DNA of 64,000 nucleotides, taken from contig PYSS01000016.1 of NCBI GenBank assembly GCA_003049465.1, positions 310,001-374,000 of the forward strand. The letters run 5' to 3'. Source of the DNA: Magnaporthiopsis rhizophila. Its lineage: Eukaryota > Ascomycota > Sordariomycetes > Magnaporthales > Magnaporthaceae. Within the stretch, counting starts at the first letter, position 1. Each line of letters begins with the position of its first letter. The notes below the pieces were generated by a model. That model had not been told where the DNA came from. It was given only the letters and a program-made list of their open reading frames with translations, and did not search any database. Position numbers and translations under genes: made by a program. Below are positions 7,779 to 18,700 of this stretch, piece by piece.

Positions 7779-10298
7779 CTAAGTGACCGTCTCGGTGACC
7801 GCGCTTTGGGTGACCGTTTCCGTGACGGGACTCTGAGTTACGGTTTCAGTCTGGACAGCGGCGCTTTGGGTGATCGTCTGCGTGGCGGGGCTATCGGTGA
7901 CCGTCAGCGTCACAGCATCCCGAGTAACCGTCTTCGTGACAGCGCTTTGAGTGACCGTCTCGGTTTGGGGATCTGCGCTTTGCTGGACGGTTTGGGTGAC
8001 CGTCAGGGTCTGGGTACCTGCGCTTTCGGTCACAGTCTGGGTGCTGGCTGGCTGCGTGCTGATAACCGTGACCACGTAGGTTTCCGTGCTAGCGAGGGTC
8101 ACAGTTTGCGCGCTGGCGGTCTGGGTGACGGTTTCGGTAATGGCCGGCTGCGTGTCTGTAGCTGTCACAGTATAAATTTGGGTCTCCGTGCTCGCGATGG
8201 TCACCGTTTGCCCATCGGCGCTTTGGGTAACCGTCAAGGCAGACCAAGGCTGCGTGTCTGTAGCGGTCTCGGTGTAAACCTCGGTTTCCGTGCTAACGAC
8301 GGTCACTGTTTGCGTGCCGGCGGTCTGGGTGACAGTTTGGGTAATGCCAGGCTCGGTGCTGGTAACCGTGGATATTTTCGTTTCAGTGCCAGCAATGGTC
8401 ACTGTCTGCGTGACGGCACTTTCGGTAACAGTATAAACCTCGGTTTCCGTACTGACGTCCGCTGAGGTGGCCGTCACCGTCACGGGGTCGGCGCTATGGG
8501 TAACCGTGTAAATCTCCGTCGCGGTGGTCACGCCCGCTGAGGTGGCGGTAACTGTCACGGTGTCGGCGCTTTCGGTGACGGTATAAACTTGAGTTTCCGT
8601 GCTACCGCCTGCTGAAGCGACGGTCACTGTCACGGGATCGACACTTTCGGTAACAGTGTAAACCTCGGTTTGGGTGCTGACGTCCGCTGAGGCGGCCGTC
8701 ACTGTCACAGTGTCGGCGCTTTGGACAACCGTCAATGTAGTCCCAGGCTGCGTGTTGGTAGCTGTCACGGTATAAACATCTGTCTCCGTGCTAGCTAGGG
8801 TTACTGTGTGTGGATCGCCACTTTCCGTAACAGTATAAGCCTCCGTCTCCGTGCTGACATCTGCTGATATGGCGGTGACTGTCACAGGATCAGCGGTGTG
8901 TGTCGAAACCTGGTACACAGTCACCGGATCCGCGGTTGTCATGGTGGCGGTTTCCGTGACGGTTTGCGGATCGTATGTGATGGTTTCTGTTTCTGTCTGC
9001 CCGTCGGCCGTGATAGTCCGGGTTTCCGTCTGCGGATCGTATGTGATGGTCTCTGTTACTGTCTGCGGATCATACGTGACGGTTTCTGTTTCTGTCTGCA
9101 CGTTGACCGTGACAGTCTGAGTTTCCATCTCCGCCTTAGCCATAAAGGCATCAGTCTCCGTCTGCGGATCGTATGTGACGGTCTCAGTTGCTGACTGCGA
9201 GTCGAGCGTGACAGTCCTGGTCTCCGTCTGCGGGTCGGCCGTGACAACCGACGTAACCGTGGTGTCATCTTGGGTTATTGTGATAAGACTGGCCGGAAGG
9301 GTCTCCGTAGCCGTTGTGGTCGTGCCATTGGCCGTGATAGTCTTAACCACAGTAACGCTTACGGAGCTAGTCGACGGGCTAGCTGCGACGAGCGACGTAA
9401 CTGTAGTGCCATTCCGGGTAACTGTCAAGGAGCTCGCTGGGAGCGTCTGCGTGACTGTGGCGGTCGTGCCGTTAGCCGTGATGGTCTTGACCACAGTGGC
9501 GCTCACGGAGCTAGTCAGGCCGGCGGCTGTGGTCGTGACCCTTGCGGTGGTTGTGGTACCCGAGACCGAGAAAACGGTAAAGGCGCGAGCCGCGGCGGTG
9601 GTGGTGTGGACTTGTGTCAAAGTCGTCAAAGACCCAGCCACCACCGTCGTAATACGAGAGGTCAGCGTCACGGCCCGAGTGGGCGCTGTCGAGGTGCGGA
9701 CCTCGGTCAGGGTGCGCTGCAGCGTCGTGGTCTGCAGGGGAGCCGTGGTCGTGCGGACAACAGTGAGTGTGGTCAGCGAGCCGGATATGCTGGTGGTGAT
9801 ACGGGATGTGAAAGTGACGGAACGGGTCGACGTGGCACTCTTGGTAGACGTCCTGGTGGCGGTAGGCGTCCTCATAGCAGTGGATACCGTGGTCGACGTC
9901 CGCAGGTTTGTAGTGGTCTTGGTCGATGTCCGTAGGTCTGTAGTCGTCTTGGTCGACGTTCGTAGATCGGTGGTCGTCTTGGTCGACGTCCGCAACGCAG
10001 TAGAAGTCGTGGTGAGAGTCGACAGCCTGGTTTGAAAGAGCGTAGGCCCGGTTATAGTCCTCGTAAATGTGGTGCCATCCCTGATGATAGTCGTGGTCGT
10101 AACAGGTCCCGGCGTGGCAACGGTGACCGTCAACACGGTCTGCCCGGGGTTCTGGCGGGCCACCAGAACCCTCGTGGCAGCGGAGTTGCTCCCAGGGGCC
10201 AGGGGCACCGCCAGCACGGTGGTGTAGGTGCTGAGGGCCAGGAGAAGCGCAGAGAGCCGGGCAGCAAAGCGCCGGCTGGACGCAACCGGAGCATCCAT
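7779..10298 (-). CDS. Secreted Ser/Thr/Val-rich tandem-repeat protein (cell wall or mucin-like)
   Basis: A single 839-residue frame starting at the ATG at 10298. A signal peptide is likely: Arg-containing N-terminus, then RLSALLLALSTYTTVLAVPL, with cleavage near residue 31. The rest is built almost only of Thr, Ser, Val, Ala, Gln and Glu. An N-terminal set of short TSTKTTTDLRT repeats (about 105-135) is followed by longer degenerate units of about 30-40 residues with the core TETEVYTVTES and QTVTVTQSA. There is no cysteine-rich or catalytic domain and almost no Lys or Trp, as expected for a heavily O-glycosylated extracellular stalk. The DNA is itself a degenerate tandem repeat, which explains long spurious frames on the other strand. 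The stop at 7779 appears premature (see the adjoining relic), so the protein may lack its original C-terminus and any wall anchor. Function unknown; adhesion or wall structure are guesses. Confidence 0.8.
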   Translation of the reverse strand: MDAPVASSRRFAARLSALLLALSTYTTVLAVPLAPGSNSAATRVLVARQNPGQTVLTVTVATPGPVTTTTIIRDGTTFTRTITGPTLFQTRLSTLTTTSTALRTSTKTTTDLRTSTKTTTDLRTSTKTTTNLRTSTTVSTAMRTPTATRTSTKSATSTRSVTFTSRITTSISGSLTTLTVVRTTTAPLQTTTLQRTLTEVRTSTAPTRAVTLTSRITTVVAGSLTTLTQVHTTTAAARAFTVFSVSGTTTTARVTTTAAGLTSSVSATVVKTITANGTTATVTQTLPASSLTVTRNGTTVTSLVAASPSTSSVSVTVVKTITANGTTTTATETLPASLITITQDDTTVTSVVTADPQTETRTVTLDSQSATETVTYDPQTETDAFMAKAEMETQTVTVNVQTETETVTYDPQTVTETITYDPQTETRTITADGQTETETITYDPQTVTETATMTTADPVTVYQVSTHTADPVTVTAISADVSTETEAYTVTESGDPHTVTLASTETDVYTVTATNTQPGTTLTVVQSADTVTVTAASADVSTQTEVYTVTESVDPVTVTVASAGGSTETQVYTVTESADTVTVTATSAGVTTATEIYTVTHSADPVTVTATSADVSTETEVYTVTESAVTQTVTIAGTETKISTVTSTEPGITQTVTQTAGTQTVTVVSTETEVYTETATDTQPWSALTVTQSADGQTVTIASTETQIYTVTATDTQPAITETVTQTASAQTVTLASTETYVVTVISTQPASTQTVTESAGTQTLTVTQTVQQSADPQTETVTQSAVTKTVTRDAVTLTVTDSPATQTITQSAAVQTETVTQSPVTETVTQSAVTETVT

Positions 10299-13200
10299 CT
10301 TGACGATGGGCCGGCACGTTCAAATTGTCCTGTGCAAGATGGTTGCTCCGTTGCTCGGTAGAGAAAGAGGGTGCGGACGCCGAAGCACGAAATCTACGCC
10401 AGCCAAAGCCAGCAACAAGGCAGTACTTGTCCATCCTTGGACGTGATGGAAAGAACGGGTATGAGATGACGCTTCTATACCGCCAAGTAGACCAACTTGC
10501 TGTCTAGGCCGCCACAGTCGATGGATCTTGAGCAGTGCTGGATTTGACAGCGGAATTCTCGACCCGATCCATTTCGCGACGAGGGCCATCCCGTAAAGCA
10601 TAGGTAGGAGCCAGCCAGCGCGGCCACCTCCGGCCCCAGGAGAACAACAGGACACAGAACGGACAAGGTAGGGCACCCCGCAGCCACAAGGCTAGCCACA
10701 CACGTCAAGTGAGTGCCTAGGTCGTTGTACCAAAGGCGAAGAATAGCCCGGAAGACTTCATCCTCGGTCTCTGCGAGCAATCTCGCGGGCCAATTCCTTG
10801 TGAGAGGCCAGTTCGGGTGTTGAGCACCCCACCGTCGTCGACCGTGGCGCACGGGATGCCGTCACGGCTCGTCCCCCGGAAGCTTGCGGCAAGCCCTCCC
10901 ACATAGCTGGGCCAGGAAATTCAGGCCAGTGGCTATATGGGCTCGCCTCGCCCGGCGGCAAACGCACACTTGGCAATAACATAAGAACCTAAAGAAAGGC
11001 CGGCTTATGTAGCATCAAGCCACAGTCGCGGACGGAAAGGGAGAGAGAAAGAAATAAAATTGCCGATATCAGAGCCGGGCTCATTTAGCTGGCCTCTAGC
11101 TTAGAGCGACTTTCGTCCAATGGGAGAGACCGTGATGCATAAGCAGCTGTAGGCAACCGTGCGATGTCGGAATAGATCAGAGACAAACGGGATGACGAAA
11201 AGCCTTGCAGAAAGCATCGGGGATCGCAACTTTGCGGTGCTCCCGCCAGAGATCTTGGCATCGCCCCGTCCTTTGGCTGCCCTTGGTGCGGGCGCCGACA
11301 GCTCCCCGTGGTCTCCTGAACGGAGTCCCGACGCCACAATCAATCCTGAGGTGTGGAGTTGCACGTGCCGCGGCGTCTGGTTTACAGCCGGACATGGAGT
11401 GACTCAAAGCTGAAGATACTCAGCCAACATGCGAACACTGCCTGCCTCATCATCACACCAGACCAGCTGTGGTACGGATCAAACTAAACTCGGTCACATT
11501 TGGCGGCATGCTCTGGCTGCGGGGTGGAAACACACGCCCTCGATGCAGTCAGCAACAGCATCAATTGGTCCCCCACCACCAAGCCTTTACTGTACCGCAA
11601 AATGCCTCCTCCTCCCTTGCTTTGCCGTAAGCGTGCGTCGCGAAAATAGAGGCAGCAGCCACAGATACTTAGTATGCACAACGCGCCGCCCGTCCCTTGC
11701 ATTAGACGTGACCCCCAAATGAACATGACTGCAACCACAAGGAATCCGGCCGTCTTTTTTTCTCCTTCTCCCACACACAAAAGGGATCAATCAAAATGCC
11801 GACCGATGCAAAGGAAAAGGGAGCAAAATGCTTTATGCGGTAGTGTGGTGGTGGTGCACCTCCAATGTGCCATGTGCTTACCACCACACAACACAAATGG
11901 AAATGCAACACGCAAGGGGTAGGTACTCTCATCACACCGCCCTTGACAGAAAAAGCCGAAGTTTGAAAGGTTAGGCGTGCGGAGTGGACAAGAAGCAAAC
12001 TGCATTGAACAATAAACAAGAGAAAAAAAAAAACAGCGAACAAAAAAACCAAGGCGCCGTGGCGTCGAGGCATTGGAGGGGAGGAGAAGGGACGAAAAAC
12101 GCCAAATCAGGAGATACCTCAATGCGAAATCCCCACGTCGTCTAATTGCCATGGTTTATGCTTGAGCCCTCCCCCTCCCCTCCCCATTCGAAAGGATCCG
12201 GAATCCCCGAAGGATGAACGCAGCTTTTGCACGCACCCGAGCAAAGACAAAAAAAAAAAAAAAAAAAAAAAACTCCCCAACAGAGGTCGATTCCCTTTTC
12301 TTTTCTTTTTCCTTTTCTTGCTTGCTTGTTGGCGGGCTGAGCAACCATTCGAACAAAAATACGACGGCCAGTCAGCCATGGGCCATGTTTTCGTGGCTTA
12401 GGCTGGGGTCAAAGTTAGGTCGGGGTCGGGCTGGGGGGCCTGCCCGCATGGCGCCCGCGGGTGGAGACCACCACCTACTGTACCGATCGTGGCCGGGGCC
12501 AGCAAAAAAGTTAACACCACACACTACAATTGAGTCAAGCGACTATGCAAAGCCTCCCAGTCCATCGATCGCAGGGCGGAAAGGAAAGAAAATGGTCTGG
12601 ATATTGGACAGGGAGGCGGGCAGAGGGCGTGTGGCAAAATAAAAATAAAAATAAAAAAATAAAAAATTATTCCAATAGTAGCATGATAAATCAGTCCTTG
12701 TTCTGGCGCTAGGGCCAAATCGGGCCAAGAAATGGAAAAGGGGAGGCAGCCATCCAGGGCCGCCAACCTTCAAGGTCATCTGTCGAGAAACCCAAAATCA
12801 CTGACCGTCAAGGAAAAGAGGAATAATCTGTAGCTGAGAAACCGTTTCTTGCTTTTATCGGCGCCGTGAAGACTGCGTCGCGTTTCTATCCTGCAGAAGA
12901 ACTCAAGTAGGAGAAGAGAAAAAAAATGGGAGATGGTATAGTGTTTGAACAAAGGAAAGAGACAAATTTTGTTGTCGGAAAGGAGAGAGGAAGAAATACA
13001 AAAACGCCATATCCAAGCCTGGATATATATAACCCAAAAGAAACCAAAGACTGTCCAAAAATGCCCAGATGTAACCCCCGAGGTATACGCCGTTCCAACC
13101 AAATCCAAGAAAGATGCTAACCTGATAAAAACAAACAATAGTGTGTGCAACAGAGTGTGCAGAGTAGTAAAGAGAAAAAAAAAAGGACCCATATGCGGTG

Positions 13201-13340
13201 GTCAAATATCCAAACTCTTTGTGACCCCTCCCCTCCAACGCCTCGCTGAATGAACCCCAGAAACGCTTCAAAGAAAAACAAAAAACAAAAGAAAATGGCA
13301 TCGAGGACAGTAGGAAAATGGCGTGACGGATAGAGGCCGT
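10299..13340. other. Intergenic region, about 3 kb
   Basis: Lies between the start of the repeat protein and the stop of the cyclin gene. It holds the repeat protein's promoter on the left and the cyclin's 3' region on the right, a tract of about 22 A near 12250-12271 and A-rich low-complexity DNA near 12640-12670. None of the open frames shows a recognisable protein or a convincing splice extension. Confidence 0.6.
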
Positions 13341-14456
13341 TTAGCGCGACTGGAAGGCAGCGGCCAGGCGGTTGAAGATGTGCGGCCTGGGCTTCTCGGC
13401 GGCCTTTTGCTGCTGCGGGTAGCCCGGGCTGGCGGCAGCGGCCTCCTCGTTGCCGCAGTAGACGTAGGACTGCTCCTCGGGCGTCGTGGCCCGGCTGCTC
13501 TGCGAGGGCGGCGAGCCGCCCTGCGAGCTGGACGGGCTCTGCGAGTAGGTGAGGCTGGGCGGGTATGGCGAGACGGAGCGCGAGCGCGCCGAGCCGCTGC
13601 TGCTGGCCGCCGACACGTCCGAGGCGCTGCTGTCGGAGCGGGCCGAGCGGGTCGAGGCCGAGTAGATGCTGCTCGGCGGCGACGACGACAGCTCGGCGGC
13701 GGCGGCGGCAGCAGCAGCAGCGGCGGCAGCCTTGGCCTGCTCGTACTTGCGGCGCTGGCGGCGGGCGTAGCGGTCGGCAACGTCCCTGCGGATGGGAGCC
13801 AGGAAGGGCTCAAACTCGCGCATCAGGTCCGACTCCTCGATCCTCAGGTCCCAGGACAGCAGGAAGAGGAGCTGGCGCTCCATTTCGTTGACCTCCTCGG
13901 TCCTGTAGCTGAAGTCGGAGACGATGCCAGAGCCGGCCTCGACCGGAGTCAGGACGGGAACGTAGGTGTAGCGGGCCCAGTGCTTGTTCTTAGGGGAGCT
14001 GTCGTTGAGGTACTTGGCGGACAGGATGAGGGTGGCGAGGAAGATGCGGTGCGGGGTACTCCTGCGGCCGGTGGCCTGGGGCTGCAGGCGCGCCTTGAGC
14101 CGGGTCAGGTACACGAGCGACGACATGAGCGTGGGCACCTGGACGTTGGAGCAGACGACGAGGCGGGTGATGAACTCCTTGAGGGTCGGGATCGGGCCCT
14201 CGTCGACCTCAGCAGGCTGCGGCGAGCGCTTGCCGTCGGCCGGTGCGTCGCAAGCAATGACCTCGTTCGTCCGGTTGACCAGGTGCTCGATCATGGCCTC
14301 CGTCACCGGGCTATAGACAAAGGCATCAAGAGCAGTCGCGTTGAGCTCGGCCGAGCTCATTTGGGGAAACGTGGGCTCCATGGCGTATGTGCTGATGTGT
14401 GATGAGTAGGTGTTGGAAGGCATGGTGTTGTAGTACGATGCTGTTGCTGCAGACAT
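13341..14456 (-). CDS. PCL-type (Pho85-like) cyclin
   Basis: One exon, 371 residues from the first ATG (14456); in-frame codons upstream to 14531 lack an ATG. The cyclin box occupies roughly residues 45-230. Recognisable parts are FITRLVVCSNVQVPTLMSSL, LVYLTRLK, TPHRIFLATLILSAKYLNDS, NKHWARYT and EVNEMERQLLFLLSWDLRI, the pattern of PHO80/PCL cyclins that bind the Pho85/PhoA kinase rather than CDK1. After the box come a basic segment, an alanine run encoded by GCN repeats, and a long Ser/Pro-rich tail with many S/T-P pairs, probable phosphorylation and turnover sites. Pcl1/2/PclA-like cyclins act in G1 and in conidiation in moulds. Assignment to a subclass is inference. The gene has an unusually long non-coding region upstream. 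Confidence 0.85.
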   Translation of the reverse strand: MSAATASYYNTMPSNTYSSHISTYAMEPTFPQMSSAELNATALDAFVYSPVTEAMIEHLVNRTNEVIACDAPADGKRSPQPAEVDEGPIPTLKEFITRLVVCSNVQVPTLMSSLVYLTRLKARLQPQATGRRSTPHRIFLATLILSAKYLNDSSPKNKHWARYTYVPVLTPVEAGSGIVSDFSYRTEEVNEMERQLLFLLSWDLRIEESDLMREFEPFLAPIRRDVADRYARRQRRKYEQAKAAAAAAAAAAAAELSSSPPSSIYSASTRSARSDSSASDVSAASSSGSARSRSVSPYPPSLTYSQSPSSSQGGSPPSQSSRATTPEEQSYVYCGNEEAAAASPGYPQQQKAAEKPRPHIFNRLAAAFQSR

Positions 14457-15731
14457 GGCCGAGGGTCTGGATGGGTTGTTGTAGTTGCGGTATCTGCTGG
14501 GTGATGGCAGGTACTCCAAGGTGACAGACAAAGATCTTGTTTAAAGGGGAAACAAGAAGCTATGAATGAATGAGATGTCTGTCGCCCGAATGAGGATGAG
14601 GCTGGAAAGAAGATTGGATGGGAATGTCAAAGGAATCTATCGCCTTTATGTTTCTCAAAGGCGAGGCCCCTTGTGCGGTGGTGGTGTATGGTCTTGCTTG
14701 CTTGCGCTTTGTTCCGTCTATTCAAGCGGCGCGGCGAAGTCCAGGTGGGCTGGCAAGGGGGTAGGGTGTAAGGTGTGCCGAGGGGAAGGGGTGTGGGATT
14801 CGAGCTGGCAAGGGTGTGTGCAGGGGCTGCAAGAAGCAGGGGGCGGGAAGAGGGCGTGTTGGGAAAACTGGGGAATAGGGGTGGGCTCTGGAATGTGAAA
14901 GGGTGTGGCCAAAAGACAAAAAATGCTTTGGCAGGGTTGGGTGACAGGTGGGGTAGCGCTGGCACTCGAATGGGTCGTTGTCTCTCAACCCGAAGGCTTG
15001 GAATGGATCAAGGGCAGCTGGTATTCGTCACTTGCTGACGCCGGAGACCACGAGGCTGAATGTGAAGCGTGACGTTGGCGGATATGGTTCTTTTACAGGA
15101 CAAAAAAGTCAAAAGGCTGGTCGCTCACGGTTCCTGGTGGTGGTTAATAGGTACTCGGTCTGGACCTGGCCTGTTTTGGCGCGCGGCGTTTTGTTCAAGG
15201 CAAAATCAAATAATCAGTTCAGGTGGCCTGGATCAATCTCGGGATCGCGGGGATCGCGAGATCGAGGGTTTGGGGGTTGGGCTGGCGGGATGACAAAGAA
15301 CACGGCCTGGAACTCCCGGGCAGGTCTCTTTGGCGCAACACTTGCAAAGCTGGCAGGAGAAGCTAGAGGGACGTAGCTGATGCTTTGCACGGCTTGTGTC
15401 TTCGGCCAAGCCTTGTGGCAACGAGCGCGAGTCGAACAAGAGTCTCGGGTTGACGCGGCGTGGGTCAAGCGAGGGCTCTGGACTGGGTTTGGGTGCTGGG
15501 CGCTTTGTGTGGCTGAGCGTTGGTTCGGGTCGAGCGATTGGCTGGGGTCGGGCAAAAATGGAGATTGTCGGATCGATGTCGTCCCACGTGATGTTTAAAA
15601 GAGGTAATCGACAGGAGACAGCGAAAGTGTTGCTGGTGTATTGATGATGGTACAAAACGAGATGGTTGCAACGATGCAGAGTCGAGCGCTTTTGTCCTCG
15701 TCGAGGTTCCCACGAGCGTAGTAAGATGAAT

Positions 15732-15772
15732 GTTGCTGCTGCTTGCTGCTGCTGCTGCTGCTGCAACTGCTT
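15732..15772. repeat. CTG/CAG trinucleotide repeat
   Basis: Interrupted runs of GCT/CTG (read on the plus strand) lie about 1.3 kb upstream of the cyclin start, outside any supported gene. Confidence 0.7.
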
Positions 15773-18700
15773 GCTGCAGGCCAGCAAGTCTGTCCCAGTA
15801 ATTGACGCCGACCACTAAGACGGAAGCAGAGTCAGCGAATGCAAGCCCGACATCTGGGGTCAAATCCAGGCGGTCTGGCCCACTTCTTTTGTGGGTCTGT
15901 TGGTGGCTTGCACCGTGATGGCAGCATTTGTTTGGGGCTTGGCAGCGAGAAATTCACTGTGTACGTACCTTTTGCTATAGAGACAGGGGGGGTTCTAAAA
16001 GCCTAGACCTCCAGCGAAGGAAGTCCCAAAGGAGCCCGAGTAAGAAAAGGCAGCCAAGCCAAGAAAATGCGATGGATCCGGCAGATAGGTATCAACGAAA
16101 TCCCGATCTAGCAGACGCTTGTGGCGGGCCTCAAAATAGTGAGCGGCGAAAAAGAAGCCGATGATCAGGATGAAAATGGCTGGTTCAGTGGTATCGCGAC
16201 CCCCGGAAGGCGTGTGTGTGCTTTTTTGGGGCGGGCGACGGAAGCTTGCAGCGGGAAGCGACGGTTCCGAGATGCTGGGTGTGCAGCCGTGTGCTGTTTT
16301 TAGTGTAGTCGTAGGGGCCGTACGGGCGACTGGGGATGCTGCCAAGCAAGTGTAGTAAAAAGGCTGCTGCGAGAGAAGAATCGTGCGAGCCGCCACAGCC
16401 GGAAGATCCAGAAAGAGTGCAACGAGGCGAGGAGTCCTTTTTTTAAGAAACGCAGCGATGACGATGTCGTCGTGATGCCGGATGACCGTTTCCAGGTCAC
16501 AAGTAGCAAAGATGAACGAACACGTTGGCGCTGCCGAGATGTGATTCTGATTTGGGAACCGTGCCCGGTGCAGCTGGTGGTTGAGATGCAGGGGGGAATG
16601 AGGGCGGTCTGCTTTCGGAAAGCAGCGCTGATTGTAGCGTTGTCGGCTTGGAACGAATCCGATTAAAACGGTTGCGAATTAAGAGAATAATCGACAGTCC
16701 CGGACTGGTCGAGTGAAAATAGACAATTAAGATTGCAGAATGCAACGACGGTGAAGTTGCAAAGGGAATAATAAAAAATATGGGATGGTAAAGGGAGAGG
16801 GCGGACAAGAGACTCGTCAATGTGCGTCGGCTTCGATCAACGAAGAAAGGGCACAAGAAAGAAAAAAAAATTGCAGTCCACTCAATAATAATGCGCTGGG
16901 TGGTGACGTGCGAGACAGTCGTCCAGAACGGTCCAGATTTCGATGCTGTCCCGAGACTTGAGGGATGGATGCAAAGCCGGTTGCTCCAAAAAAAAAAGTG
17001 TGCAGACAAATTAACCCTCAGAGCCGGGTGGCAGAAAAAGAAAAAGTGAGATGCAGGATGGTGTCTAATTCATTTCCTCATATGCAATGCGGAGAGCAGG
17101 CCGTGAAGCTTTATTCTGTCTCGACCATGCGGCGCTTGTTCAGTCATCTTTGCAGCAGCCCAATCTCTGTTCAATTTCCCGCTGCCTCGTTGCCGCTGCC
17201 GCCGGGGGCCCTCCCCTTGCAGCGTCAACGGGCAGCCTACCATCCGCCCGTCCATACGTTGTGCGGCGGTGCACAGCCTCTCCGGGACTCAAACGCGCGG
17301 GTTTTTTTGTCTTGCGGTGCGTGTGGGCTTTGGGCGGCGGGAATTGGAGGATAGGCTGGTATTTTGAAAATCTTGTGCCGCCGTCGCTCGACTGGCTGTG
17401 GTTGTTCCTTGGGTTTGTGGGTGGGTAAGGCAAGACGCATGTCGACAGGGGTGTGGTCGCTCTTGATTGACTGCTCTCATGCGCGTGTATGGCCCAACGA
17501 GATGGACCGCCAGGGACGAGCGATTATCAAAACGGAAGGGCAAACTGGAATGCAGGGCCTTCCATTGGCGCCTCGTCATTCAAGACGTGGAAACATGAAA
17601 CGCAGTCTAGAACCGCCCTCCTGCAGAAATTCACTGGCGCGGCCCGTCCTCGGACTGCTACTGGGCGCCTGAGTGCGATCGACTTTTTTGGCCCTCAAGC
17701 TTGTCGAGCATGCGTGGGCTTTTCATCAACTGTAGAACCATCAATTCGAAGCAACTAAGGCACGGCCTACTGCAGCCAGTCTTTGGGCGTGGGGTCCGGG
17801 CCACCTGTCGAGGCACGACTTGTGCACATCATCACGAAAAAGAAGACGCCAAGCCTGACGACCACGATGTGCCCTGGCAAAGATTCATGGGTTGGTTGGT
17901 TCAGGATCACCTATCCTCGTGGCGTCGGGTCTTAAAGTGCTGCATTGTGCGCTGTGCTTTTCTCCGATTCTCTCCATCACACCACGCCAAATTTCTTGGG
18001 TCGAGACGTGTCGGCGCGGGTTTGGGCCATCGTGGCCGTGGTCTCGTGGTGCTAGTCCGCTCGCTCTCTGACTGCGATGAGACTCCACCGCTGCGCAGTG
18101 CTTGCAGCGCGCGGCGTGCAGTAATCATAACAATGGCTGAGCGACGTTCAAAATACAACCACGGCCGCATCGGAAGCGGCCAATAATGGCTGTGCCTATT
18201 GTTTGGATTCTCTACTTCGGGGTTTTTTTTTTTTTTTTTTTTCCTTCTTGCTGATTTTCGCCCATGGTCGCCGCCCGAGGCTCGACCCAGGCCCCAGCCA
18301 TTTTGACGCATCGTCGGGACGAAAACTGGACGGCTGGGGTGCGTGCCAAGCTTGTCGGCTGACGGCAAACGGCACCTCCAGCTCACTATCCCACATTTGT
18401 CTCTTGTTGCGAGCCTAACGGGCAAGGCTACATCTCACAAATCGGTCCGGATCACAGTTAGCTTATCTATAAATCGCCCCCTCTTTTTTTTTTTTTTTAG
18501 TAGCGCCCGTGCTGAAGAGCCTCGATCCCTATGCTATCGACGTTTGTTTACTGATCGGTCTGGCCTCGCTGGGGCCATCAGCTCACGCGGCACCGAGTCA
18601 AAGCGCCCTCCTAGCTGCACGATCTCTCCACCTCGCCGAGGGCGTCCCGCCCGGTCAGCCGCGCGGCACGGCGGCAATGCGCCGGGTCTAGGCGCCCCGG

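Noticed and set aside
9175..10035. A 286-codon plus-strand Val-rich open frame
   Set aside because: Antisense reading of the Ser/Thr repeat protein; the repeat keeps several frames open.
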